Assembly (NCBI RefSeq): GCF_009911795.1
Contig: NZ_CP047898.1
Span: 3,782,001-3,846,000 of the forward strand
Direction of reading: 5' to 3'
Origin: Pseudarthrobacter psychrotolerans
GTDB lineage: Bacteria; Actinomycetota; Actinomycetes; Actinomycetales; Micrococcaceae
DNA: 64,000 nucleotides
Positions 18,378-26,639 of the stretch are shown here, piece after piece. The translations under genes were made by a program, and so were the position numbers. The notes beneath the pieces were generated by a model. That model did not search any database, had not been told where the DNA came from, and saw only the letters and a program-made list of their open reading frames with translations. Position 1 is the first letter of the stretch. The number at the start of each line of letters is the position of its first letter.

Positions 18378-19193
18378 ATGTCTGAGGCCCGCCTTTTCAA
18401 ACCGCGGTTCAACCCGGCCAAGCCTGCCTTCGGGATCCTGGTATTCCTGCTCTATCTGTTCCTCCTGGCGCCGCTGCTGATCGTCTTTGTTGTCTCGTTT
18501 GCCTCCAACCAGTACCTGTCCTTCCCTCCGGAGGGCCTGACGTTCAAGTGGTACGAGATGCTGCCGGAGGAAAGCACCTTCATGAACGGCATGCGGGTCA
18601 GCCTCATCGTCGCCGTGATCGTCACGGTCATCGTTTTGGCGCTCGGAGTTCCGGTGGCCTTGGCGCTGGACAGGTTTGAGTTCAAGGCCAAGGCAGCGGT
18701 GCAGTCATTTTTCCTCTCGCCGCTGCTGATCCCCAGCATCGTCCTGGCCCTGGGCATGGTCCTGCTGTTTGGTCCGCTTAACCTGAACAACACCTACACC
18801 GGCATCATCATCGGCCACGTGGCCATCACCATCCCGTTCGTAATCAGGACAACGCTGATGAGCCTGGCCACCACCGACACGTCCTGCGAGGCGGCAGCGA
18901 GGATCCTCGGGGCAGGGTCCTGGACCGTCTTCCGGCGAATTACCCTTCCGATCATCCAGCCCGGGGTGATCGCCGGCGGCGTCATAGCGTTCATCGTCTC
19001 CTTCGACGAAGCAGTCATCTCGCTGTTTGTTGCCGAGTCCGGGCTGCCGACGCTGCCCGTGCAGGTCCTGCGGTACGTGGAGAACTCTGCCGACGCAGCC
19101 GTGGCGGCACTGTCCGTCATCCTCATCCTGATCTCCCTCGCCGTCGTCGTAGTCGTTGAGCGTGTGATGGGCCTGCGCAAAGCCCTGCGCTAG
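18378..19193 (+). CDS. ABC transporter permease (PotC-like)
   Basis: This 271-residue permease has six membrane helices and the EAA loop CEAAARILGAGSWTVFRRITLP. It lies 2 bases after the partner permease and completes the binding protein-ATPase-permease-permease cassette. A GC hairpin follows within 15 bases. Confidence 0.88.
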   Translation: MSEARLFKPRFNPAKPAFGILVFLLYLFLLAPLLIVFVVSFASNQYLSFPPEGLTFKWYEMLPEESTFMNGMRVSLIVAVIVTVIVLALGVPVALALDRFEFKAKAAVQSFFLSPLLIPSIVLALGMVLLFGPLNLNNTYTGIIIGHVAITIPFVIRTTLMSLATTDTSCEAAARILGAGSWTVFRRITLPIIQPGVIAGGVIAFIVSFDEAVISLFVAESGLPTLPVQVLRYVENSADAAVAALSVILILISLAVVVVVERVMGLRKALR

Positions 19194-19205
19194 GCGCCCG
19201 GGAGA

Positions 19206-19228
19206 GGCCCCGGGTCATAACCGGGGCC
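19206..19228 (+). terminator. hairpin after the ABC importer
   Basis: GGCCCCGG and its complement flank a 7-base loop directly after the last permease. No T-run follows, so it may be an attenuating stem. The 227-base gap to pxpA leaves room for a separate promoter. Confidence 0.45.
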
Positions 19229-19420
19229 TATCCCGTGACACGGATTACGTCTTTGTGTGGGGCAGCGCACGGTGCCAGACTTTTGGGTAGGGCCAACAAC
19301 GCGGTTTCCAGCCATAAGCGCTGGCGATGACTCACCACGCATCAGCCGCTTCCCCCCAAAGATTTTCAGCCCCACCCGGGGCACAACAGCTCAGAAACAC
19401 AACGAAGGAAGGCACACACT

Positions 19421-20209
19421 ATGGATCGCACAGTTGATCTTGTGGCAGATCTCGGTGAAGGCTTCGGTGCCTACTCCCTGGGTGACGACAGCGCACTTCT
19501 TGAAATCGTCTCCAGCGCGAACATCGCCTGCGGATTCCACGCCGGCGACCCGGACATCATGGACCGCACGGTTGCCGAATGCGTCCGGCGCGGTGTCAGT
19601 ATCGGTGCGCACCCCAGTTTCCCGGACCTGCGGGGCTTCGGACGGCGCGCCATGGATCTCACCGCGGCTGAAGTCCGCAACGACGTCCTCTACCAGCTCG
19701 GAGCCCTGTCCGCCTTCGCCGCCTACCACGGCACCAGCGTCTCCCACATCGCCCCGCACGGCCGGCTGGGCAACCTCGTCGCCACCCGCCAGGATTACGC
19801 CACCGCGGTCGCCGATGCCGCCAGCCGGTTCCGCCCGGACCTGATCGTCCTGGCCCAGGACGGCGAGCTTGCCCAGGCCGCGGCCGGCCGCGGTTTGCCC
19901 GTAGCCATCGTGGGCATCGCGGACCGGGCCTACGAGGACGACGGAACACTCGTGCCTCGCAGCCAGCCCAGCGCCGTCATCCATGACCCGGCAACCATCG
20001 TCGACCGCACCATCCGCATGGTGTGCGAAGGGATCATCGAATCGGCGTCGGGCGTGAAGCTCCCCGTCGTCGCGGACACCGTCCTGCTGCACGGGGACAA
20101 CCCTGGCGCCGTGGACCTGGCCCGCCTCATCCGCAAGGAGCTCACCGCAGCCGGCGTGACCATCGCCCCGCTGCCCCAGGCGCTCGCGGCCAAAGTCGAA
20201 GCCGCCTGA
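19421..20209 (+). CDS. pxpA: 5-oxoprolinase subunit A (LamB/YcsF family)
   Basis: PxpA works with PxpB and PxpC to open 5-oxoproline (pyroglutamate) to glutamate at the cost of ATP. The 262-residue protein shows the family opening VDLVADLGEGFGAY, then NIACGFHAGDPDIM, IGAHPSFPDLRGFGRR and HIAPHGRLGN, and ends in VLLHGDNPGAVDLA. The metal/phosphate-type His and Asp residues are in place. A good AAGGAAGG site precedes it. It is the first gene of a tight pxpA-B-C unit. In this island it may act on a related lactam. Confidence 0.92.
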   Translation: MDRTVDLVADLGEGFGAYSLGDDSALLEIVSSANIACGFHAGDPDIMDRTVAECVRRGVSIGAHPSFPDLRGFGRRAMDLTAAEVRNDVLYQLGALSAFAAYHGTSVSHIAPHGRLGNLVATRQDYATAVADAASRFRPDLIVLAQDGELAQAAAGRGLPVAIVGIADRAYEDDGTLVPRSQPSAVIHDPATIVDRTIRMVCEGIIESASGVKLPVVADTVLLHGDNPGAVDLARLIRKELTAAGVTIAPLPQALAAKVEAA

Positions 20210-20210
20210 G

Positions 20211-20927
20211 ATGACTGCTTCAACCCCTGTCGAGGTATACGAATCAGGTGACGCAGCCCTCCGCGTCGTCGCCACTTCCGCTGACCGGGAGCGGAACTGG
20301 GCCGCGGTCCACGCCCTTGCGACCTGGCTTGAGACGGCCGACGTCGACGGTGTACACGGCGCGGTTCCCACCTACGATTCGGTGCTGGTGGAGTTCGACC
20401 CCTATGTCACATCCGCCCGCCAGATCAGGGCCTTTGTCCTCCTGGGCATGCGCCAGCTGGATTATGTCGGCGCCCCGGCCCGCACGCCCCGGCAGTTCGA
20501 TGTCCCCGTGGTCTACGGCGGCGAGTACGGACCCGACCTCCAGAAGGTTGCGGACCACGAGGGACTTTCCGTTGCCGAGATCATCGCCCTCCACACTGCC
20601 AAGTCCTACGTTATCCGTTGCCTGGGGGCTCCGGCCGGCTCGCCCATGATGGACGGCCCGGACTTCCCACTGCCCGTACCCCGGCTGAAGGATCCCCGGC
20701 TTTCCGTGCCCGCGGGCGCCGTGTCCGTCGCCGGCCGGCAGGCAGTCATCGCCCCGGCATCCGCTCCCGGCGGATGGTGCGTGATCGGCCAAACGCCGCT
20801 GACCGTTCTGAACCCGGACAAGCAGCCCCTGGTTCCGTACATGCCCGGAGACCTGCTCCGGTTCCATGAGTTGCCGGCCGACGAGTTCCAGCGCTTTGCA
20901 GGCCTTGAACTGGGGGCATCCGCATGA
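20211..20927 (+). CDS. pxpB: 5-oxoprolinase subunit B (KipI / allophanate hydrolase subunit 1 fold)
   Basis: This 238-residue subunit starts 1 base after the pxpA stop and overlaps pxpC by 4 bases (ATGA). Landmarks are the AGDAALRV-like opening (YESGDAALRVV), VPVVYGGEYGPDL, and GAPAGSPMMDGPDF followed by VPAGAVSVAGRQAVIAPASAPGGW, the usual cyclophilin-like active-site block of KipI proteins. It forms the catalytic pair with PxpC. Confidence 0.9.
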   Translation: MTASTPVEVYESGDAALRVVATSADRERNWAAVHALATWLETADVDGVHGAVPTYDSVLVEFDPYVTSARQIRAFVLLGMRQLDYVGAPARTPRQFDVPVVYGGEYGPDLQKVADHEGLSVAEIIALHTAKSYVIRCLGAPAGSPMMDGPDFPLPVPRLKDPRLSVPAGAVSVAGRQAVIAPASAPGGWCVIGQTPLTVLNPDKQPLVPYMPGDLLRFHELPADEFQRFAGLELGASA

Positions 20928-21985
20928 GCGGGACCCTGACCATCCAGCAGGCCGGCCACTCTGTCGTGACAGACCTCGGCCGGTTCAAGGGGCCGCGGTA
21001 CGGCCTCCCCGTGAACGGGGCCTTGGACCAGTTCTCTGCACGGGCAGCCAACATCCTGGCCGGCAACCTGGACAACGATCCCCTCCTCGAAGTCACAGCA
21101 CTGGACTTCCGGATGCGGGCAGACTCAGACCTGCTCATTGCCGTCACGGGTGCCCCACTGACCCTGACCGTGGGCGGCCGCGAATGTCCGCAGTGGGAGC
21201 CGGTGTCAGTCCTGGCCGGGGAAACCATTGGCCTGCGCGGTATGAACACCGGGCTGCGCGCCTACATCGCAGTCCACGGTGCCCTGGACGCTCCGACGCT
21301 GCTGGGCAGCTGCGCGCCGGACACCGTCGTCGGCTTCGGCCTGAAACTTGCCGAGGGCACTGTCCTGGGGGCCCGCAAAAGCGTTCCGCCGATCAGGCAG
21401 CCGTACTTTGATCTTCCACTGTTCCGGCTGGGGCTGACCCGCCCCGGAACCAGCGCCAGCCCGGTCATCGACGTCACCGACGGACCGGACATCGCCGAAT
21501 TCGGCGACACCGCCGATCTCCTGTTCAACACCAGCTACACCGTGAGCGGACGGAGCAACCATATAGGCCTCCGCCTCGGCGGGGCACTTCCGGAACGGCA
21601 GTCAACGGCGGAAGTCCTTTCCAGGGGCGTTCCGGTCGGGGCCATCGAGGTCCCGTCACGGGACGAGCTCCTGGTACTTCACAGGGGACGAGGCGTGACG
21701 GCCGGATACCCGGTGCTGGGCGTTGTCACCAGCCGCTCGCTGGATGTCCTTGCCCAGGCCAGGCCCGGGCACACCATCCGGTTCCGCAAGAGCACAGTGG
21801 CCGAGGCCACTGCGCGTCACCGCGCCGCAATGCGTGAACTTGAAGCGCTGCGCACATCAGTAAATACAGTCTTCGGCTTACTGGGTGTGGGGCCCCGGCA
21901 AGCTGGCGGGAACTCCTGCCGGCGTCCGGAACTTGAGACCCCCGTTATGTCCCGCCTCAGTCATCAGAAACAAGTAAGGATCAAG
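20924..21985 (+). CDS. pxpC: 5-oxoprolinase subunit C (KipA), without its own stop codon
   Basis: This is the carboxyltransferase-like partner of PxpB. The family block VTDLGRFKGPRYGLPVNGALD starts it, FNTSYTVSGRSNHIGLRLGG lies mid-protein, and EVLSRGVPVGAIEVPSRDELLVL is towards the end. Homologous sequence seems to end near LGVGPRQ (about 21900). No stop is met, however, and the frame continues through an apparent spacer into the permease gene, giving an 800-codon open frame. Stops exist in both other frames within 80 bases (about 21937 and 21974), so one base may be missing or extra. Confidence 0.8.
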
Positions 21986-23326
21986 ATGTCAACGTCAACG
22001 CGAGCGGCCGGTCCGCAGAACGACCGCCTGGATGCCAGGCAAACCCGGAAGGTGGTTACCGCCGGTTGTGTGGGCATCTTCGTGGAACTCTACGACAACG
22101 GCATCTTCGCCTTTATGGCCGGAACCCTTGCCTTGGTCTTCCTCGCCCCCGGCAACCCGGACAACGCACTGCTGTTTGTTTTCGCAGGCTACGCCGTGTC
22201 CTTCTTCGTGCGCCCCCTGGGTGCCGTGGTCTGCGGTTACCTGGGTGACCGCATCGGCCGGCAGAAACTGCTGGTCTTCGTCATCCTGCTCATCAGTGCG
22301 GCTACGGCCGGCATTGGCCTGCTGCCCGCCTACTCGGCAATCGGCGTCGCCGCCCCGGCGCTCCTTGTCCTGCTCCGCATGCTGCAGGGCTTCTCCGTCG
22401 GCGGCGAATCCGCCGGCGCCATGACGTTCCTCGCCGAACACGCGCCGGAAGGCAAGCGCGGCATCATTACCTCCTACGCGCAGATCGCCTCTTTCGCAGC
22501 CCTGCTCACCGGCACGATGGTTGCCTATTCCATGTCCCCGTGGCTCACCCAGGCAGCGATCGACGGCGGCGGGTTTGGTTCCTTCGCTTGGCGCATCCCG
22601 TTCCTGGTCGCGATCCCCATGGGCATCATCGGCTGGTACATCCGCAAGGCGATCAGCGATACCCCCAACTTTGAGAAGCTCAAGGAAGAAGGCGGGCTGT
22701 CCAAGAACCCGCTCAAGGAAGCCTTCGCCTCCGCCGAACACCGCCGTGCCATGCTGCTGGCCCTCTTCATCCCGCTGATGAACGGTTCCGGCTACTACGT
22801 CCTCTTCTCCTACATGCCCACGTTCCTCAAGGGCAAGCAGCTTAACTTCACCATCGGCGAAGCACTCCTCGTCACCGCCTGCAGCCTGGTTGTCATCTGC
22901 GTCGCGATCCCCTTCATGGGCGCCCTCTCCGACCGGATCGGCCGTAAAAAGGTCATCGCCGGCTCCGCGATCGCGATGGCCGTGGTCGGAATCCCGTCGT
23001 ACGCGCTCATCGCCACCGGCGAGATGGCACTGGCCATCCTGGGCGCCTGCATCATGGCCGTCGTCTTCGCCGGCCACACCGCAGTGATCCACATCCTGAT
23101 CGTCGAACTGTTCCGCACCCGGGTGCGGTACTCGGCCTACGGCCTCGGATACAACGTCTCCTCGGCACTCTTCGGCGGCACAGCGCCGCTGCTGATGACC
23201 TGGCTGATCTCCTCCACCGGAAACATCTACATGCCGGCGTTCTACGCCGTGGTCACCGCCCTGGGCACCCTTGCCGCCGTCAGCACGGTCAAAGACCGGG
23301 CGCACCAGCCCCTCCGGGACGCCTGA
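21986..23326 (+). CDS. MFS permease, metabolite:H+ symporter (MHS) type
   Basis: This 446-residue transporter is preceded by its own AAGGATC site, so ATG 21986 is the likely start although the frame is open from pxpC. It has twelve helices. The MHS marks are VGIFVELYDNGIFAFMA in helix 1, GYLGDRIGRQKLL in loop 2-3, GFSVGGESAGAMTFLAEHAP in helix 4, and GALSDRIGRKK in loop 8-9. MHS members carry organic acids, betaines or proline. Here it may move the substrate or product of the pxpABC genes. Confidence 0.85.
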   Translation: MSTSTRAAGPQNDRLDARQTRKVVTAGCVGIFVELYDNGIFAFMAGTLALVFLAPGNPDNALLFVFAGYAVSFFVRPLGAVVCGYLGDRIGRQKLLVFVILLISAATAGIGLLPAYSAIGVAAPALLVLLRMLQGFSVGGESAGAMTFLAEHAPEGKRGIITSYAQIASFAALLTGTMVAYSMSPWLTQAAIDGGGFGSFAWRIPFLVAIPMGIIGWYIRKAISDTPNFEKLKEEGGLSKNPLKEAFASAEHRRAMLLALFIPLMNGSGYYVLFSYMPTFLKGKQLNFTIGEALLVTACSLVVICVAIPFMGALSDRIGRKKVIAGSAIAMAVVGIPSYALIATGEMALAILGACIMAVVFAGHTAVIHILIVELFRTRVRYSAYGLGYNVSSALFGGTAPLLMTWLISSTGNIYMPAFYAVVTALGTLAAVSTVKDRAHQPLRDA

Positions 23327-23407
23327 ACCACTCACCGATCCAGGGGCTTTGGCCCCCGCGTCCAAGCCCGCCAAGTTCTTTTCCAGCCCCACTCATTGGA
23401 GACTTCC

Positions 23408-24157
23408 ATGTCATTTTCAGACTATTCAACGGCCCTCGTGACCGGCGCCTCCACCGGCATGGGCGCCGCCATCGCTGAACGCCTGGCCAAGCGCGGACTT
23501 CAAGTACATGCCTTCGCCCGCAACGAAGAACGCCTGCAGGAACTGGCGGACCGCACCGGAGCCATCCCGCACGCCGTCGACCTCACGGACACTGCGGCGC
23601 TGACCGCAGCGGTGGAGGGCCTGAAGGTGGACGTCCTCGTCAACTGCGCCGGCGTCTCCCGCCCCGGAAACATCCTGGACTCCACCGAAGATGACATCGA
23701 CGAGCTGGTGGACGTCAACCTGCGCTCACTTCTTCAGCTGACCCGCCTGATCCTTCCGGGCATGGTGGAGCGGGACAAGGGCCATATCGTCAACATCAGC
23801 TCCATCGCCGGCGTCTACAACTTCTATGGTCACACCGTCTATCACGCCACCAAGGCGGCAGTGCACCAGGTCTCCCGGCAGCTGCGAAACGATACCGTGG
23901 GCAAGCGCATCAGGGTCACGGAGATCTGCCCCGGCCGGGTGGAGACCGAAATCTTCGGCCGGAACATGGGCGGCACACCCGAGGCCATGGAAGAAGCGTG
24001 GAAGACCTACTACGAGGGTTATGAGTCCCTCACGACTGACGACATCGTCAATGCGCTGGATTACGCCGTCGAAACGCCCCAGCACGTGAACGTCGGCATG
24101 CTGGAACTGATGCCTACCTTCCAGGTCCCCGGCGGACTCACCTTCGACCGCCGCTGA
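23408..24157 (+). CDS. short-chain dehydrogenase/reductase (YdfG-like)
   Basis: This 249-residue SDR has the cofactor motif TGASTGMG, NAG-type NCAGVS, catalytic Ser in NISSIAG, and YHATK with the catalytic Tyr and Lys. ATG 23408 follows GGAG. The sequence resembles NADP-dependent 3-hydroxy acid or serine dehydrogenases. In this island it may oxidise a hydroxy acid released from the imported compound. The substrate is not predictable. Confidence 0.85.
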   Translation: MSFSDYSTALVTGASTGMGAAIAERLAKRGLQVHAFARNEERLQELADRTGAIPHAVDLTDTAALTAAVEGLKVDVLVNCAGVSRPGNILDSTEDDIDELVDVNLRSLLQLTRLILPGMVERDKGHIVNISSIAGVYNFYGHTVYHATKAAVHQVSRQLRNDTVGKRIRVTEICPGRVETEIFGRNMGGTPEAMEEAWKTYYEGYESLTTDDIVNALDYAVETPQHVNVGMLELMPTFQVPGGLTFDRR

Positions 24158-24243
24158 CCTGACAACCGCCGCTTGCCGGCAAACCGTCCCCAGGCCAGCA
24201 ACCGTCCCCGCACCGCCAACAGCAGAAAACGATAGGTCCCCCG

Positions 24244-25185
24244 ATGCACAACATCCGTACGGTCAGTTTCCCCGACCAGCAGCTGCTCGCCGATCTGGAG
24301 CCGCTCCCGGGCCGGCTTCGGGGAGTCGTCTGGGACCTCCGGTCCGATCCCCAGGGCGGGACCCTGGCTGAGATCGATGCCGTGATCCTGCCCTACATCG
24401 ACGCCGGGGCGGTGCTTCCCGCGCTGGCCGACGTTCCAGGGCTTAAGTTCGTCCAGACCCAGTCCACGGGCTTTGACGGTGTCCGCGAAGCAGCCGGTCC
24501 GGCGGCCGGTGTGTCCAGCGCTGCTGGGGTCCACGCCGCGGCAACCGCGGAGCTGGCCCTGGGACTCATCCTGGCCAAGCTCCGGGGGATCGACCAGGCG
24601 GTCAGGGACCAGCTGCAAGCGGCCTGGCGGCCGGAGCGCCGCCAATCCCTCGCGGACCGCAAGGTGCTTCTGGCCGGCGTCGGCGGTATCGGACATGAAA
24701 TAGCACGGCGCCTGGAGCCCTTCGAGGTGACCGTCACCCGGGTGGGGAGCACCGCCCGCGACGACGACCACGGGCACGTGCACGCCTCCTCCGAACTGGC
24801 AGAACTCGCGGCCGGCCACGACATCCTTATTTCCGTCCTGCCACTGAGCGAGCAGACGCACCACCTGATCGGCGAGAAAGTCCTGGCAGCATTGCCCGAC
24901 GGCGCGCTGGTGGTCAACGTGGGCAGGGGAGCCGTGGTGGACACCGCCGCGCTGACGAAGGAAGTCACGTCCGGGCGGTTGCAGTGCGCCATCGATGTGG
25001 TGGATCCGGAACCGCTCCCGGCTGACCACCCGCTGTGGGGGTCGCCGAATGCCCTGATCACGCCCCATATCGGGGGTAACGCGTCCGCTTTTGAACCACG
25101 GATCGTTAAGCTCCTGTCGCAGCAGCTGGAGGCGCTGGCAGCCGGCCGCCTTCCGGCCAACCTCGTGCAGAACGGCCCCTTCTAG
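24244..25185 (+). CDS. D-isomer-specific 2-hydroxyacid dehydrogenase
   Basis: This 313-residue NAD(P)-dependent enzyme interconverts a 2-hydroxy acid and a 2-oxo acid. It has the nucleotide motif GVGGIGHEIARRL, the catalytic Arg in VNVGRGAVVD, Glu in DVVDPEPLPADHPLW and His in ITPHIGGN. It ends the island, and a large palindrome follows within 10 bases. A role in reducing or oxidising an intermediate made by the aminotransferase or aldolase is plausible but unproven. Confidence 0.88.
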   Translation: MHNIRTVSFPDQQLLADLEPLPGRLRGVVWDLRSDPQGGTLAEIDAVILPYIDAGAVLPALADVPGLKFVQTQSTGFDGVREAAGPAAGVSSAAGVHAAATAELALGLILAKLRGIDQAVRDQLQAAWRPERRQSLADRKVLLAGVGGIGHEIARRLEPFEVTVTRVGSTARDDDHGHVHASSELAELAAGHDILISVLPLSEQTHHLIGEKVLAALPDGALVVNVGRGAVVDTAALTKEVTSGRLQCAIDVVDPEPLPADHPLWGSPNALITPHIGGNASAFEPRIVKLLSQQLEALAAGRLPANLVQNGPF

Positions 25186-25191
25186 GGAGCA

Positions 25192-25245
25192 GCGCGAACG
25201 GACACTTGGGGCCCTCGCCGCAGGGCCCCAAGTGTCCGTTCGCGC
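25192..25245. terminator. perfect 24-base palindrome after the catabolic island
   Basis: Arms at 25192-25215 and 25222-25245 are fully complementary around the loop CGCCGC. They lie 7 bases after the dehydrogenase stop and about 80 bases before the insertion sequence. No T-run follows. It may act as a strong stem terminator or protein-binding palindrome. Confidence 0.6.
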
Positions 25246-25352
25246 GAAAAGTATGGCCGCCCCGAGGGGATCGGCAAGGTACGACCACCGCGCCCCAGCC
25301 ACGGGGTGCGCCCGTATGGTGATTTGAGACAGGGTTTAGGAGAATCTGTTTC

Positions 25353-25643
25353 ATGTCTAGTCGTCGTAAATACAGCTCGGAGTTCAAGGCTGAGGCCATT
25401 GAGTTGGTGATTTCCTCGGGTCGTCCTGTTATTCAGGTCGCGGCCGATATTGGGGTCAATGAAGGGACGTTGGGGAATTGGGTGCGGGTCTGGAAGGAAG
25501 AGCATCCCGACGTGGGTGCCGATGAGCCGGGCCCTGTGGAGTGGGCGAAGTACAAGGCGCTGCAGGCCGAGAACGCCGAGCTGAAACGGGAAATCGAGTT
25601 CCTGGGAAAAGTCAGCGCCTTCTTCGCCGCGAAGCAACGATAG
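25353..25643 (+). CDS. IS3-family transposase OrfA
   Basis: This 96-residue protein begins SSRRKYSSEFKAEAIELV with the helix-turn-helix AADIGVNEGTLGNWV. A leucine-zipper-like helix follows (YKALQAENAELKREIEFLGK). It binds the element ends. The stretch GGGAAAAG at about 25604-25611 near its 3' end is a plausible slippery site for a -1 shift into orfB. Confidence 0.88.
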   Translation: MSSRRKYSSEFKAEAIELVISSGRPVIQVAADIGVNEGTLGNWVRVWKEEHPDVGADEPGPVEWAKYKALQAENAELKREIEFLGKVSAFFAAKQR

Positions 25644-26554
25644 ACGACTACTACGCGTTTATCTGGCAGGAGAAGGCCTACTACAAGATCGACTGGATGT
25701 GCCAGCAGTTGAAGGTCCCCAGGTCCTCGTATTACCGATGGACGTTGCCGAAGGGCCCGACCCCGACACAGGTCCGCCACAACAAGCTGACCGTGGAGGT
25801 GGAGCGCGTGTTTGGGCGCGAGAAGGGCATGGCCGGGCGGGACCAGATCACCACGATCCTGGGCCATGAGGGCGTCGCGGTGGCGCCGGGCACGGTGGGT
25901 TCCATCATGAAGAAGCAGGGGCTGCGGGCGGTGCGGATGCGTGCGTGGAAGAAGACCACGGTCGTTGACCCGGCGGCCAGGACCGGGCATATCCGCAACC
26001 ATATGCAGGACGGTGAGGGCAACCGTGATTTCACCGCCACCGTGCCGGGAACCCGGATGGTCGGGGACATTACCTACCTGCAAACGGGTTCCGGATGGCT
26101 GTACCTGGCCACCGTGATCGATCTGGCGACCCGGATGGTTGTGGGCTGGTCGATGGCCTCCCATATGCGTACGTCGTTGATCATTGACGCGCTGACCATG
26201 GCACGTGACCATGGCCGGCTTCACTCCGGCGGGGCGGTCTTTCACAGCGACCGTGGCTCGCAGTACACCTCTGCCGGGTTCCAGGGCTGGTGCGCGGCGA
26301 ACAGCGTTACCCAGTCCATGGGCGTGGTCGGTGTGTGCTGGGACAACGCGGTGGCCGAGTCGTTCTTCTCGCACCTGAAGACCGAGATGTACCACCACCA
26401 CGATTTCCCCAATCACATGGCAGCCAGGACCGCTGTGATGGAATACATCGAATCCTGGTACAACCGGCGCCGGCCCCATGCCAACAACCTGGGCCTGCCC
26501 CCGGCACGCGCCCTGGCCGAATACCAAAACAAGATCCACCAGATAGCAGCGTAA
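25541..26554 (+). CDS. IS3-family transposase OrfB (DDE integrase core)
   Basis: This frame is -1 relative to orfA and overlaps it by about 100 bases. Real OrfB sequence begins near TIDDYYAFIWQEKAYY, after the orfA stop region. The rve catalytic core has Asp in MVGDITYLQT, Asp in FHSDRGSQYTS and Glu in DNAVAESFFSHLK, with ESWYNRRRPHANN after it. All three acidic residues are present, so the transposase may be active. It is probably made as an OrfAB fusion by frameshifting. Confidence 0.9.
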   Translation: MGEVQGAAGRERRAETGNRVPGKSQRLLRREATIDDYYAFIWQEKAYYKIDWMCQQLKVPRSSYYRWTLPKGPTPTQVRHNKLTVEVERVFGREKGMAGRDQITTILGHEGVAVAPGTVGSIMKKQGLRAVRMRAWKKTTVVDPAARTGHIRNHMQDGEGNRDFTATVPGTRMVGDITYLQTGSGWLYLATVIDLATRMVVGWSMASHMRTSLIIDALTMARDHGRLHSGGAVFHSDRGSQYTSAGFQGWCAANSVTQSMGVVGVCWDNAVAESFFSHLKTEMYHHHDFPNHMAARTAVMEYIESWYNRRRPHANNLGLPPARALAEYQNKIHQIAA

Positions 26555-26639
26555 GAAGAAAATCAATCAAACTGTCTCAAAAACTTGACGGGCGCAGGGC
26601 GCCGAACAGCGCAAACCGCGGCGAAGGAGCTGCTCAACT

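Larger units (their letters stand above)
25323..26581 (+). mobile_element. IS3-family insertion sequence, apparently complete
   Basis: The ends both read TTTGAGACAG inward (25323 on the left; complement ending at 26581 on the right). Similarity continues imperfectly further in (left GTTTAGGAGAATCTG, right TTTGATTGATTTTC). The element encodes orfA and orfB in the -1 arrangement of IS3 elements. No clear short target duplication is visible at either edge (left flank TGGTGA, right flank AACTTG). Confidence 0.85.
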
